Assembly (NCBI GenBank): GCA_900552475.1 | Contig: USAC01000006.1 | Location: forward strand, 1 to 49,062 | Direction: 5' to 3' | DNA: 49,062 nt | DNA from: an uncultured Eubacteriales bacterium | GTDB taxonomy: Bacteria; Bacillota; Clostridia; Oscillospirales; Oscillospiraceae | Translations under genes and position numbers: made by a program | Part shown: positions 39,689-48,258 of the stretch, piece after piece | How the letters are laid out: each line of letters starts with the position of its first letter | Numbering within the stretch: position 1 is the first letter of the stretch | The notes under the pieces: generated by a model | Database searches by the model: none | What the model was told of the DNA's origin: nothing | Seen by the model: the letters and a program-made list of their open reading frames with translations, nothing else

Positions 39689-40909
39689 TTACTCTTTCGC
39701 CGACAGTTCGACGGCGTGGCGGACGAAGCTCATCGGCGGGACGGGGCGCGGGAACTGCATGCGGAAGACCATCTGCGGCGTCCGCGGCTCCGTCAGCGGA
39801 AGGCCGTCTGCGCCCTCCATGAGCGGGACGGTCATGGTGAACGGGCGCGTATCCGGACCGACCAGCTCGACCTCGTCACCCATGGCGAACTTGTTGCGCA
39901 GGCTGAGCGTGGCGTGGCCGTCCGCGTCACAGTCCGTCACGACGGCGCAGATCTGCCAGTCGCGGATGTAGCGTGAGTTCTGATAATACTGCCCCGGCTG
40001 GCCGAAGAAGAAGCCCGTGGAGTAGCGGCGGTGGCTGATGTGGTCAACCTCGTCTCGCCAGACGGGATCGGCCGGGCGGCCCGCTGCCGCGTCGTCGAGA
40101 CAGTGCCGGTAGGCGCCGGTGACGATGGCGGCGTAGTAGGCCGACTTCGCGCGCCCCTCGATCTTCAGGCAGTCGACACCCGCCTCCATCAGCTCGGGCA
40201 GGTGGTCGATCATACACATGTCGCGCGAGTTCATGATGTAGGTGCCCTTCTCGTCCTCGAAGACGGGGAAATATTCGCCGGGGCGCTTTTCCTCCATGAG
40301 CGCGTACTGGTAGCGGCAGGGCTGGGCGCACGCGCCGCGGTTGCTGTCGCGCCCGGTCATGTAGTTCGAGAGCAGGCAGCGTCCGGAGTAGCTGACGCAC
40401 ATCGCCCCGTGGCAGAACGTCTCCAGCTCCAGCTCCGGCGAGACACGGCTGCGGATCTCGCGGATCTCGTTGAGACTCAGCTCGCGCGCGAGGACGACGC
40501 GCCTGGCGCCGAGGTCGTACCACGCCTGCGCGCAGACGTGGTTGGCGATGGACTGCTGCGTGCTGATGTGCCGCTCGCAGTGGGGCGCGTACTTCCCCGC
40601 GAGGGTGAACGCCCCGAGATCCGCGAGGATCAGGGCGTCAACCCCGGCGGCATCGAGCTTTTCGAGGTGGGCGGGCAGCCGCTCCGCCTCGTCAAAGCGC
40701 GGCATGGTGTTGACCGTCGCGTGAACGCGCACGCCATGTGCGTGCGCATAGGCCACGGCGCGCGGCAGCTCATCGTCGTCAAAGTTCCCCGCGAACGAGC
40801 GCATGCCGAACGAGGTCCCCGCAAGGTAGACGGCGTCCGCGCCGTAGAGCACGGCCATTTTCAGTTTTTCCATATCCCCCGCGGGGGCAAGAAGCTCCGG
40901 TTTTCTCAT
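39689..40909 (-). CDS. Peptidase U32-family protein (TrhP/YegQ-like)
   Basis: 406 residues. The U32 signature is ETFCHGAMCVSYSGRCLLS with further Cys in GACAQPCR, four Cys that can bind an iron-sulfur cluster. Members characterised in bacteria (TrhP, RlhA) hydroxylate tRNA U34 or 23S rRNA C2501 using prephenate; others were described as collagenases. The tRNA/rRNA role is the better guess for this length. The ATG lies 4 nt after the mltG stop without a strong own ribosome binding site, so it depends on mltG translation. Confidence 0.92.
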   Translation of the reverse strand: MRKPELLAPAGDMEKLKMAVLYGADAVYLAGTSFGMRSFAGNFDDDELPRAVAYAHAHGVRVHATVNTMPRFDEAERLPAHLEKLDAAGVDALILADLGAFTLAGKYAPHCERHISTQQSIANHVCAQAWYDLGARRVVLARELSLNEIREIRSRVSPELELETFCHGAMCVSYSGRCLLSNYMTGRDSNRGACAQPCRYQYALMEEKRPGEYFPVFEDEKGTYIMNSRDMCMIDHLPELMEAGVDCLKIEGRAKSAYYAAIVTGAYRHCLDDAAAGRPADPVWRDEVDHISHRRYSTGFFFGQPGQYYQNSRYIRDWQICAVVTDCDADGHATLSLRNKFAMGDEVELVGPDTRPFTMTVPLMEGADGLPLTEPRTPQMVFRMQFPRPVPPMSFVRHAVELSAKE

Positions 40910-40913
40910 AGCG

Positions 40914-42065
40914 TTATCCGATGGACTGGTAGTCCGAGCTGTTGATGAAGTTCAGGTGCTCGGCATACGTCTTGAAGAAGTGGTGGACGCCGTCCTTGCC
41001 GAGAGCGTAGAAGTAGTAATCCGTCTGGTTCGGATAGATGGCGGCCTTGATGGACGACAGGCTCGGGCTGCAGATCGGCCCGGCGGGCAGCCCCTTGTGC
41101 AGATAGGTGTTGTAGGGGCTGTCGAGACTGGTGGTGAAGGAGGAGTGATCCTTGCCCTGCAGCTTGAGCGCGTAGTCGATCGTCGCGTCGACCTGCAGGA
41201 AGCCCGCCGTCTCGCCGTTGGAGTTGTTCATGCGGTTATAGAGGACGGAGGCGATATTCTTGCGCTCCGCGTCGTCGTTGATGGACTCCTTCTCGATCAT
41301 GGAGGCCATGGTGACGATCTCGGAGAGACTGTAGCCGGACTTCTGGATATCCGCCTGCATCTGCTCGCTGATCTGCATCTGGAAGGCGTAGAGCAGTGTG
41401 TCGATGGCGAGGACGGCCTTGCCGGTGTAGAACTCGTGCGTATCGGGGTAGAGGAAGCCCTCCATGCGGCTGATGTCGCCGAGCTTGCTCGAATCGAGGA
41501 ACGTGTAGTCCTCAAACGGATAGTTCGCGCAGGCGTCCGTCAGCTCCTCGACCGTGCCGACGCCCTTGCTCGCGAGCAGCTCGATCGTCTCCTGCACGGT
41601 GTAGCCCTCCGGGATGGTGACTTTGACCTTTCCCTCCTGCTTGAGCTTCGCGGCCTCATAGTCGTGCATGCCGCGGATGAGCGCGCGGTAGTCCATGTCG
41701 CTCGTCAGCTCATAGCTGCCGGGGTCGATGAGCTTTTTGTCGCCCGTGATGTTGGCGTAGAGCTTGAAGAACCACTTGTAGTTGATGAGCCCCTCCTGCT
41801 TGAGCTGTCTGGCGACCTGCCCGAGCGTCTCACCCTCCGTGACCTCAATGGTGACGGTGACGTCCTTCTTGTTCAGCGAGCACAGGTCGTTTGCCAGCAG
41901 CCAGCCGAGACTCGCCAGCACGACCGAGCCGAGCACGACGCAGGCGATATAGATGCCCCAGTTGAACTTTTTGTTTTTGCGGCGGCGGTGGTTCTGCGCG
42001 CTCTTTTCCCCCTGACTGCGGACCTTGTCCGCGTCCCAGTGGGTGGTTTCAAATTGTTTGGACAT
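40914..42065 (-). CDS. mltG: Endolytic murein transglycosylase MltG
   Basis: 383 residues. N-terminal cytosolic tail with a basic patch (HRRRKNKK), one membrane helix (YIACVVLGSVVLASLGWLL, about 47-66), then the YceG/LysM-like subdomain and the catalytic domain with the Glu of ASMIEKES and QVDATIDYAL. It cleaves nascent glycan strands and ends peptidoglycan polymerisation. The start at 42065 has AAAGGATGG upstream; a longer frame is in the intergenic region. Confidence 0.95.
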   Translation of the reverse strand: MSKQFETTHWDADKVRSQGEKSAQNHRRRKNKKFNWGIYIACVVLGSVVLASLGWLLANDLCSLNKKDVTVTIEVTEGETLGQVARQLKQEGLINYKWFFKLYANITGDKKLIDPGSYELTSDMDYRALIRGMHDYEAAKLKQEGKVKVTIPEGYTVQETIELLASKGVGTVEELTDACANYPFEDYTFLDSSKLGDISRMEGFLYPDTHEFYTGKAVLAIDTLLYAFQMQISEQMQADIQKSGYSLSEIVTMASMIEKESINDDAERKNIASVLYNRMNNSNGETAGFLQVDATIDYALKLQGKDHSSFTTSLDSPYNTYLHKGLPAGPICSPSLSSIKAAIYPNQTDYYFYALGKDGVHHFFKTYAEHLNFINSSDYQSIG

Positions 42066-42166
42066 GAGTGATCCATCCTTTCGTGGATATTTCACGCGGG
42101 GACAAGGTACCCGCGGGGCCGGTACGGCATACAATGGGTCAGAAAGAACAAGTGAGGTGACTTTGC

Positions 42167-42313
42167 GTGTGCTTTGACAACAACAACTGCTCCTGCCTCT
42201 GGCTCATCATCATTCTGGTTCTGCTGTTCTGCTGCTGCGGCAGCGGCAATGGAAACGGCTGCAGCTGCGGCGGAAACGGCGGCTGCGGCGGGGACTCCTG
42301 CTGCTCCTGCTGA
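42167..42313 (+). CDS. Cysteine/glycine-rich mini membrane protein
   Basis: 48 residues, too short for most gene finders. GTG start with GAGGTGA 6 nt upstream. Order: MCFDNNNCSC, one hydrophobic helix (LWLIIILVLLF, residues 11-21), CCC at 22-24, then a Gly/Asn/Ser/Cys tail ending GGDSCCSC. Eleven Cys in total. No family recognised. It could be a single-span membrane peptide whose Cys tail binds a metal or forms disulfides or thioethers; no maturation enzyme is adjacent. It is divergent from mltG and is followed by a hairpin. Confidence 0.65.
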   Translation: MCFDNNNCSCLWLIIILVLLFCCCGSGNGNGCSCGGNGGCGGDSCCSC

Positions 42314-42321
42314 ACGGGCGG

Positions 42322-42348
42322 GGAAGCGGGGCTGCGGCCCCGTTTTCC
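42322..42348. terminator. Hairpin between the Cys-rich gene and the dTMP-kinase-like gene
   Basis: Stem GGAAGCGGGGC / GCCCCGTTTTCC with a wobble and a bulge, loop TGCG. Confidence 0.6.
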
Positions 42349-42354
42349 GCTGCG

Positions 42355-43029
42355 TCAGCCGCGGACAAGCAGATCCTCCACCTCGCGCAGCACACGCGCG
42401 GCGATCTCCTCCGGCGGGAGGATGCGGCTTCCGTCGGCGCAGTCGATGTGCCGCCAGCCGCAGTAGTCCACCACGAAGGCGGCGTTTTCGCGGCAGGCGC
42501 GCAGATACGCGGCGTTCTGCTCGTGGATGTCGGCGTGGGTATGGGTCCGCTGCTCGCGCCGGCGCATCATCTGCTCGGTCAGCTCCGTCGGCATGTCGAG
42601 ATACAGCACGCGCGTCGGGGCGGGCAGGCCGAGCTTTCCGTATTCAAAGTCAAACAGCCAGTCGAGAAACGCCCGCCGCTCCCCGGCGGGGAGCTTCGAG
42701 GTCTGGTGGACGGCGTTCGACGTGGTGTAGCGGTCGGCGATGACGAGGCCGCCGCTCTCATAGAACGCGCCCCAGTCCTGCTTATAGGATGCGTAGCGGT
42801 CGACGGCGTAAAACGACGCCGCGGCGTAGGCGTTCACGTCGCCGGGGTCGCTGCCGAACGCGCCGCCGAGATACAGGCGGATCAGGGCCGAGGAATCCTC
42901 GCTGTAGCGCGGGAACTCGAGCCGCCGGTACGGGATGCCGCGCCGGTCCAGCTCGCCGCACAACAGCGCCGTCTGGGTCGCCTTGCCGGAACCGTCCGTT
43001 CCCTCAAATACAATCAGTTTTCCAGCCAT
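42355..43029 (-). CDS. dTMP kinase-like nucleotide kinase
   Basis: 224 residues. P-loop FEGTDGSGKATQ near the N terminus and a DRYTTSNAVHQ-like DRY motif as in thymidylate kinases, but the remaining sequence (FPRYSEDSSALIRLYLGG, LYLDMPTELTEQMMRRR with a lid region rich in Arg) fits the long dNMP kinase-like paralogue found in many Clostridia rather than the housekeeping Tmk. Phosphorylation of dTMP or a related nucleotide is inferred. Start at 43029 with AAAGGGTGG. Confidence 0.88.
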   Translation of the reverse strand: MAGKLIVFEGTDGSGKATQTALLCGELDRRGIPYRRLEFPRYSEDSSALIRLYLGGAFGSDPGDVNAYAAASFYAVDRYASYKQDWGAFYESGGLVIADRYTTSNAVHQTSKLPAGERRAFLDWLFDFEYGKLGLPAPTRVLYLDMPTELTEQMMRRREQRTHTHADIHEQNAAYLRACRENAAFVVDYCGWRHIDCADGSRILPPEEIAARVLREVEDLLVRG

Positions 43030-43113
43030 CGAAGCCACCCTTTCCGCCGCCATTGCACGGCAATTCAGTGTATTCTATCACAGTTTTCCCCATTTGTCCA
43101 CGATACCAGCCGC

Positions 43114-43149
43114 AAAAAAGGGCGCGCATCCTCGGATACGCGCCCTTTT
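43114..43149 (-). terminator. rarD terminator
   Basis: Stem AAAAGGGCGCG / CGCGCCCTTTT, loop of 12 nt, with T-run on the minus strand. Confidence 0.8.
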
Positions 43150-43159
43150 GCATGGATTC

Positions 43160-44056
43160 TTACGATCTTGTTATGGCCTTTTTCGCCATTTTCTCCTCAT
43201 AGACGGAGTTGAGCACATACAGCAGCACGCCCGCCCAGATGAAACCGAAGCTCACGAGCTTGCCCGCCGAGAGCGTCTCGCCGAGGATGAGCCCGCACAC
43301 GAGCGCGAGCGTCGGGCTGAGGTACTGGCAGATGCCGACGGTCATGAGCGGCAGGTTGCGCACACCGATGGCGTAGAACAGCATCGGTGCCGCCGTCACG
43401 ACACCCGCACCAAACAGCAGCAGAAGCCGCACAGCCGTGAGCGCGCCAAGCCCGTTTGCACCGCTGCGGAAAAAGAGAATGTACAGAATCGCCAGCGGCA
43501 TGAGGATCAGAATTTCCATGGACGTGCTGACGATGGAGTCGATCCGGATGCTCTTTTTGATTGCGGCGTAGACCGCGAACAGCAGCGACAGCACGATCGT
43601 CACATACGGCACACCGCCGAAGCCCGTGCTGCTGCGCGCGATGCCGACGATCACGATCGCGAGGATCACGATGTGCCGCCAGCTGACCTTCTCCTTATAG
43701 ATAAGCGCGCCGAACATGAACACGACGAGCGGCTGGATGTAGTAGGCCATGCTGCACTCGAGGACCTTCCCGCGCTGGATGGCCCAGAGGTAGACGACCC
43801 AGTCGCCGCCCATGAGCAGCGCCGCGGGAATCTCGCGGCGCAAAAGCGCCTTGTCGCGGAAGGCGGCCTTCAGCTGGGGGAGCTTTCCTTGCAGCTTCAG
43901 CAGGATCACCACGCAGATGGCCGCCCAGATGACGCGGCTCGCCATGAGGAAAAACGTATCGATCTCGCCGCATAGGGAGAAATACAGCGGCTGGAACCCC
44001 CAGATCAAAAAGCAGCCCAGCATCGCGGCGAGACCCAGTCTCGTATTCGATTTCAT
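43160..44056 (-). CDS. rarD: EamA-family transporter RarD
   Basis: 298 residues, ten hydrophobic helices in two EamA halves. The opening GLAAMLGCFLIWGFQPLYF and EIPAALLMGGDWVVYLWAI, MAYYIQPLV and RARD-type IGICQYLSPTL match the RarD group of drug/metabolite transporters. Substrate unknown. ATG at 44056 has AAAGGGTG upstream; an earlier GTG is inside that site. Confidence 0.93.
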   Translation of the reverse strand: MKSNTRLGLAAMLGCFLIWGFQPLYFSLCGEIDTFFLMASRVIWAAICVVILLKLQGKLPQLKAAFRDKALLRREIPAALLMGGDWVVYLWAIQRGKVLECSMAYYIQPLVVFMFGALIYKEKVSWRHIVILAIVIVGIARSSTGFGGVPYVTIVLSLLFAVYAAIKKSIRIDSIVSTSMEILILMPLAILYILFFRSGANGLGALTAVRLLLLFGAGVVTAAPMLFYAIGVRNLPLMTVGICQYLSPTLALVCGLILGETLSAGKLVSFGFIWAGVLLYVLNSVYEEKMAKKAITRS

Positions 44057-44100
44057 CGTATTCACCCTTTCTGCGGCGGAAAAACGGGCAAATTTTTCCG

Positions 44101-44129
44101 TTTACAGCCGAAATAATAGATGATAAGAT
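44101..44129 (+). promoter_or_regulatory. Promoter of the 3-methyladenine glycosylase operon
   Basis: TTTACA (44101-44106), 17-bp spacer, TAAGAT (44124-44129). Confidence 0.55.
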
Positions 44130-44149
44130 AGTAGCATTGAGGTGATGGG

Positions 44150-44776
44150 ATGTCAATACTATCCTGCGCGTTTTACCTCGGTGACACGGTGCAGACTGCG
44201 CAGCGCCTGCTGGGGAAATATGTGGTGCGGATGCTGGACGGGCAGGCGCTCGTCGCGCGGATCACGGAGACGGAGGCCTATGTGGGGCGGATGGACAAGG
44301 CCGCCCATGCCTACAACTACCGCCAAACCGCGCGTAACGCCGCGATGTTCGGCCCGCCGGGCCATGCGTATGTCTACATGATCTACGGGATGCACCACTG
44401 CCTGAATTTTGTCACCGAGCCGGAGGGCGAGCCGTCGGCGGTGCTGCTGCGTGGGCTGGAGCCGGTCTATGGGCTCGATGAGATGGCGCGGCTGCGCTTC
44501 GGAAAGACCTGGGATGCGCTGACGCGGACGCAGCGCAGGAACATCACGAACGGGCCGGGCAAGTGCTGCCGCGCGCTGGCGATTGACCGCGCGCTGAACA
44601 CGGCCGACCTCGCGGGGGAGGAGCTCTTTGTCTGCACTTCGCCCGCGGACGCGGGGCTGCCGGAGGTGACGCCCCCGCACTATACCATGCACACCGGCAA
44701 GCGCATCGGGATCGACTATGCCGAGGAGGCAGCCGACTTCCCGTGGCGCTTCTGGCTGGAAAGAGAGGACGGATAA
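44150..44776 (+). CDS. DNA-3-methyladenine glycosylase (AAG/MPG family)
   Basis: 208 residues. It removes alkylated purines and hypoxanthine from DNA. Motifs: LGKYVVR near the start, the catalytic Glu of RITETEAYVG, the DNA-intercalating Tyr region YVYMIYGMHHCLNFV, and NGPGKCCRALAI. GAGGTGATGG precedes the ATG. It forms a unit with the HAD gene that starts 3 nt after its stop. Confidence 0.95.
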   Translation: MSILSCAFYLGDTVQTAQRLLGKYVVRMLDGQALVARITETEAYVGRMDKAAHAYNYRQTARNAAMFGPPGHAYVYMIYGMHHCLNFVTEPEGEPSAVLLRGLEPVYGLDEMARLRFGKTWDALTRTQRRNITNGPGKCCRALAIDRALNTADLAGEELFVCTSPADAGLPEVTPPHYTMHTGKRIGIDYAEEAADFPWRFWLEREDG

Positions 44777-44779
44777 ACA

Positions 44780-45427
44780 GTGCTGATTTTTGACATGGAT
44801 GGAACGCTGATCGACTCGAACGGCATCTGGAAGGATGTGGACATCGCGTTTCTGAAAAAGCGAGGCTTTGCGTATACGCGGGCGTATTACGAGGGCGTTG
44901 CGCACACGATCTTCCCACTGGCGGCGAAGTTTACGAAGGAATACTGCCATCTGAGCGAGAGCACGGAGGAGATCATGGCCGAGTGGATGGAGATGGCGGG
45001 CGATGCATATGCTACGCGCGTGCCGGTTAAGCCCGGCGTGCAGGCGTATCTCGACCGCTGCCGCGCGGCGGGGGAGCGCATGATCGTGCTGACCTCGAGC
45101 GTCCCGGCGCACTGCCGCGCGGCGCTGGGGCATCTCGGGCTGCTGCCGTATTTTGAGACGATCATCTTCGCGCATGATCTCGGGATCGAGAAGAAGAACC
45201 CGGAGATCTACCACCTCGCGGCGCGGCAGCTGGGCGTGCGCGAGAGCGAGTGTACGATGTTCGACGACTCGGTCGAGGCGCTGCGCGGGGCAAAGAGCGC
45301 CGGGATGCGCACCGTCGGCGTCGCCGACCCGTACTTCGCGCGGGAGCAGGACGCGCTGCGTGCCGTCTGCGACCGGTATATCGAGAGCTTTGAGGAGCTG
45401 CTTGCCGCGCCGATGGAGCGTGTGTGA
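44780..45427 (+). CDS. HAD-family phosphatase
   Basis: 215 residues. HAD motifs I FDMDGTLIDSN (nucleophile Asp 5), II LTSS, III K of IEKKNPEIY, and IV FDDSVEALRGAKSAGM. The cap lies between I and II as in beta-phosphoglucomutase/phosphoglycolate-phosphatase-like members; substrate not predictable. GTG start with AGAGAGGA about 10 nt upstream. It probably shares the transcript of the glycosylase gene. Confidence 0.92.
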   Translation: MLIFDMDGTLIDSNGIWKDVDIAFLKKRGFAYTRAYYEGVAHTIFPLAAKFTKEYCHLSESTEEIMAEWMEMAGDAYATRVPVKPGVQAYLDRCRAAGERMIVLTSSVPAHCRAALGHLGLLPYFETIIFAHDLGIEKKNPEIYHLAARQLGVRESECTMFDDSVEALRGAKSAGMRTVGVADPYFAREQDALRAVCDRYIESFEELLAAPMERV

Positions 45428-45567
45428 CCCGGACGGCGCAGAGCGGCTTTTCAGTGATATTAGTATAGTATCGCGTCTCCTAATTTCTGGAATTGCGATT
45501 TGCTATGGCACCGGGCGCTTTTTCTCCCATCGCCCCAAAACGCTGCGAACGGATTGTCATATTCTTG

Positions 45568-45611
45568 TCAACTTGAAAGATGTTCGGGCATTTTTCACAT
45601 TTCAAGTTGAA
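45568..45611 (+). promoter_or_regulatory. Paired palindromic operator candidates upstream of the BMP gene
   Basis: Two related sites, TCAA-C-TTGA (45568-45576) and TTCAA-G-TTGAA (45601-45611), centres 34 bp apart; together they also give the 10-bp inverted repeat CAACTTGAAA / TTTCAAGTTG. The second covers the -35 box. Confidence 0.6.
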
Positions 45612-45635
45612 ATTTACAGCGGACTACTGTATAAT
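45607..45635 (+). promoter_or_regulatory. Promoter of the BMP lipoprotein gene
   Basis: TTGAAA (45607-45612), 17-bp spacer, TATAAT (45630-45635). The leader to the ATG is about 88 nt and contains a small CCCGG-CTTT-CCGGG hairpin but no recognisable riboswitch. Confidence 0.78.
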
Positions 45636-45729
45636 ATCTCATGTGTCCCGGCTTTCCGGGTGCAGGAGTCCGGACATATTTCACACTTCTTTCAGCCGGG
45701 CTCCACAATTTTTAAAGGAGGAAAATTGA

Positions 45730-47088
45730 ATGAAAAAGTTCCTTGCAACGATCCTCGCGCTCGTGATGGTTCTGTCCCTCGTCGCCTGCGGCGGCGATAA
45801 CGGCGGCGCCAGCGAGAGCAAAGAGGCCGCCGAGAACACCCCCGTCGCCGCGAAGGGCGTCGAGGCCGTGGCGTTTGACGGTGACAAGACCGGCCTGAAC
45901 ACCGACATCAAGATCGGCGTCGTACTGATTGGCGATGAGACGGAGGGTTATACCGCCGCGCACATGAACGGCCTGAAGGAGGCCATGACCACGCTGGGCA
46001 TCGACCCCGCCGGCCCGAACGTCATGTGGGCCTACACGATCCCCGAGCAGGAAGTCTGCTACGATAAGTGCAAGGAGTTCGCCAACGCGGGCTGCAGCAT
46101 CATCTTCACCAACTCCTATGGCCACCAGTCCTATGCACAGCAGGCCGCCAGCGAGTTCCCCAATGTCCAGTTTGTCTCCATGACCGGTGATACCGCCAAG
46201 ACCGCGGGTCTGAACAACTTCGCCAACGCCTTCACCGATATCTATCAGGCGCGCTACGTCTCCGGTGTTGTTGCCGGTATGAAGATCGCCGAGCTCGACA
46301 AGGAAGGCAAGATCGAGGCCAAGAACAAGACCAAGGACGGCAAGGTCAAGATCGGCTATGTCGGCGCGTTCCCCTATGCCGAGGTCGTCTCCGGCTACAC
46401 CGCCTTCTATCTGGGCATCAAGTCCGTCTATGAGAACGCTTGGATGGAAGTCCAGTACACCGGCTCCTGGTTCGATCTGAGCAAGGAGAACGAGGCCGCC
46501 AAGCAGCTCATTTCCGATGGCTGCATCATCATCGGCCAGCACGCTGACTCCACCGGCGCTCCCCAGGCCTGCCAGGAAGCGCTGAAGTCCGGCACCACCG
46601 TTTACTCCATCGGCTATAACATCGATATGCTCGCTACCGCGCCCGACGCCGCGCTGACCTCCGCCACCAACAACTGGGGTGTGTACTATACCTACGCCAT
46701 CGCGCAGGCCATGCGCGGCCAGAAGGTTGCCACCAACTGGGTCGGCGGCTTTGATATCGGCGCCGTTGCCATCACCCAGCTCGGCTCCGCCTGCGCCGCC
46801 GGCACCGCCGAGAAGGTCGCCGAGGTCGAGAAGGCCATCCACGACGGCACGCTGCAGGTGTTCGATACCTCTAAGTTCACCATCTCCACGAAGTGCACCG
46901 ACGGTTCCTATCGCACCGACGACAACGGCAAGGTTCTCGTCGCCTGCGCGACCGATACCGACAGCAACTTCGCCAACGACACCGACAACGCCATCATTGA
47001 CGGCGCTTATCAGGAGTCCTACACGCAGTCTGCGCCCAGTTTCGTGCTGCGCATCGACGGCATCAAGGAGCTGAACGCCAATTCCTGA
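45730..47088 (+). CDS. BMP-family purine-nucleoside-binding lipoprotein
   Basis: 452 residues. Signal peptide with lipobox SLVAC, so an externally anchored lipoprotein. The mature part is a Bmp/PnrA-type type-1 binding protein: IKIGVVLIGDETEGYTAAHMNG, NAGCSIIFTNSYGHQ, FVSMTGD, RYVSGVVAGMKI, YVGAFPYAEVVSGYTAF, WFDLSKENEAAKQLI and GQHADSTGA. PnrA-type members bind purine nucleosides for an ABC importer. It is monocistronic; the nearest fitting importer lacks its own binding protein (12608-16250). AAAGGAGG precedes the ATG. Confidence 0.92.
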   Translation: MKKFLATILALVMVLSLVACGGDNGGASESKEAAENTPVAAKGVEAVAFDGDKTGLNTDIKIGVVLIGDETEGYTAAHMNGLKEAMTTLGIDPAGPNVMWAYTIPEQEVCYDKCKEFANAGCSIIFTNSYGHQSYAQQAASEFPNVQFVSMTGDTAKTAGLNNFANAFTDIYQARYVSGVVAGMKIAELDKEGKIEAKNKTKDGKVKIGYVGAFPYAEVVSGYTAFYLGIKSVYENAWMEVQYTGSWFDLSKENEAAKQLISDGCIIIGQHADSTGAPQACQEALKSGTTVYSIGYNIDMLATAPDAALTSATNNWGVYYTYAIAQAMRGQKVATNWVGGFDIGAVAITQLGSACAAGTAEKVAEVEKAIHDGTLQVFDTSKFTISTKCTDGSYRTDDNGKVLVACATDTDSNFANDTDNAIIDGAYQESYTQSAPSFVLRIDGIKELNANS

Positions 47089-47134
47089 CGCAATCCCTGA
47101 ACCTATCCTGTGGATAAAATAGGTTTCATATTTT

Positions 47135-47174
47135 AAGAAAGAACAGCGTGACGAAAGTCACGCTGTTCTTTCTT
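47135..47174. terminator. Terminator after the BMP gene
   Basis: Perfect 18-bp stem (47135-47152 with 47157-47174) around GAAA, followed by TTTATTTT. Confidence 0.88.
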
Positions 47175-47199
47175 TATTTTGGATAGTCCTAAGCCCGAT

Positions 47200-48254
47200 T
47201 CATTTCAATTTCCGGTAATAGGCATAAAACATGGGCGCTGTCATGCACAAGAGCCAGATAAGAAATGAACCGCTGACACAGCAGATGAGCAGCAGACGGA
47301 ATGTTCGCTTGACCCGCGGGATATTCTCTGCGCCCGGATTATAGCTGAGCAGCGGCTGCGCGCCCTGCACCAGTCCCGGCAGGAGCAGCATCACAAACTG
47401 CATGACGCTGCTCAGAATGCTCATGGATGCCACGGACATGTCACCGCCATAGGCTTGCAGCGAGGTGTTGTAGCTGATCGCCACCAGATTCTCCGTCAGC
47501 TGCATCAGCGCGGGCGATGTTCCCAGCAGAATACACGGCCATAGGAGCTTCCCGCTGAAGCGGATATTCCGCAGGCGAAGCCGCAGAACGCTCCTGTCCG
47601 TGCAGAGATAGCGGATGACAAAGCTGGCGGACATGCCCTGCGAGAGGACGGTTGCCAGCGCCGCACCCTAAACCCCCAGATGAAAGCCGCAGATCAAAGC
47701 CGCGTCCAGCACAATGTTCGCCGCCGCGCCGATGGCCGCGTTGCCCATGCCGACCAGAGTTTTGCCCTGCGCCGTAATAAAGGCGTTCAGCCCCAGTGTC
47801 AGCTGGGTAAAGACCGTGCCGAGGCAATAGATGTTCATGTAGTCGGCCGCATAGGAGATGGTGTCGGTGCTGGCGCCGAACAGCAGCAGAATCGGCCGCC
47901 CAAAGGCCAGCATGATGCCGGTCAGGAGGACGGAGAGCAGAAGCAGCATCCAGGTGCAGCTTCCTACGACCTTTTCCGCCTGTTCGGTTTCACCCTTCCC
48001 GAGGAGGATAGACGCCTTCGGCGCGCCGCCCATGCTGACCAGCGCGGCAAAAGCGGAGATCGCCAGAATCACCGGCGTGGTACACCGACGCCCGCCAGCG
48101 CCTGTTTGCCGACCTCCGGGATGCGCCCGATGAACATTTTGTCCACCAGATTGTAAAGAATGTTGATGAGCTGCGCCGCTACCGCCGGGGCTGCCAGCTT
48201 GAAAAACGCCCGTGGCACCGGCATGGCAGCGAGCAAATGGCCGCTGTCGTTCAT
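47200..48254 (-). pseudogene. MATE-family efflux transporter, disrupted
   Basis: Start ATG 48254 behind GAGGAT; LAAPAVAAQLINILYNLVDKMFIGRIPEVG is a clear MATE N terminus. A one-base deletion near 48080-48083 breaks the Val codon before TPVILAISAF; the frame then continues as MATE until TAG at 47668-47670, where relatives have Gln (GVQGAALATVLSQ, a C-to-T change). It goes on in the same frame to 47200 but lacks the last part of a normal MATE protein (about 358 codons of roughly 450). Either decay or poor sequence at the contig edge. Confidence 0.8.
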
Positions 48255-48258
48255 AAAA

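Noticed and set aside
47668..47670. TAG in the MATE gene as a pyrrolysine codon
   Set aside because: No pyl genes are visible, the position is Gln in relatives, and the gene has a frameshift as well.
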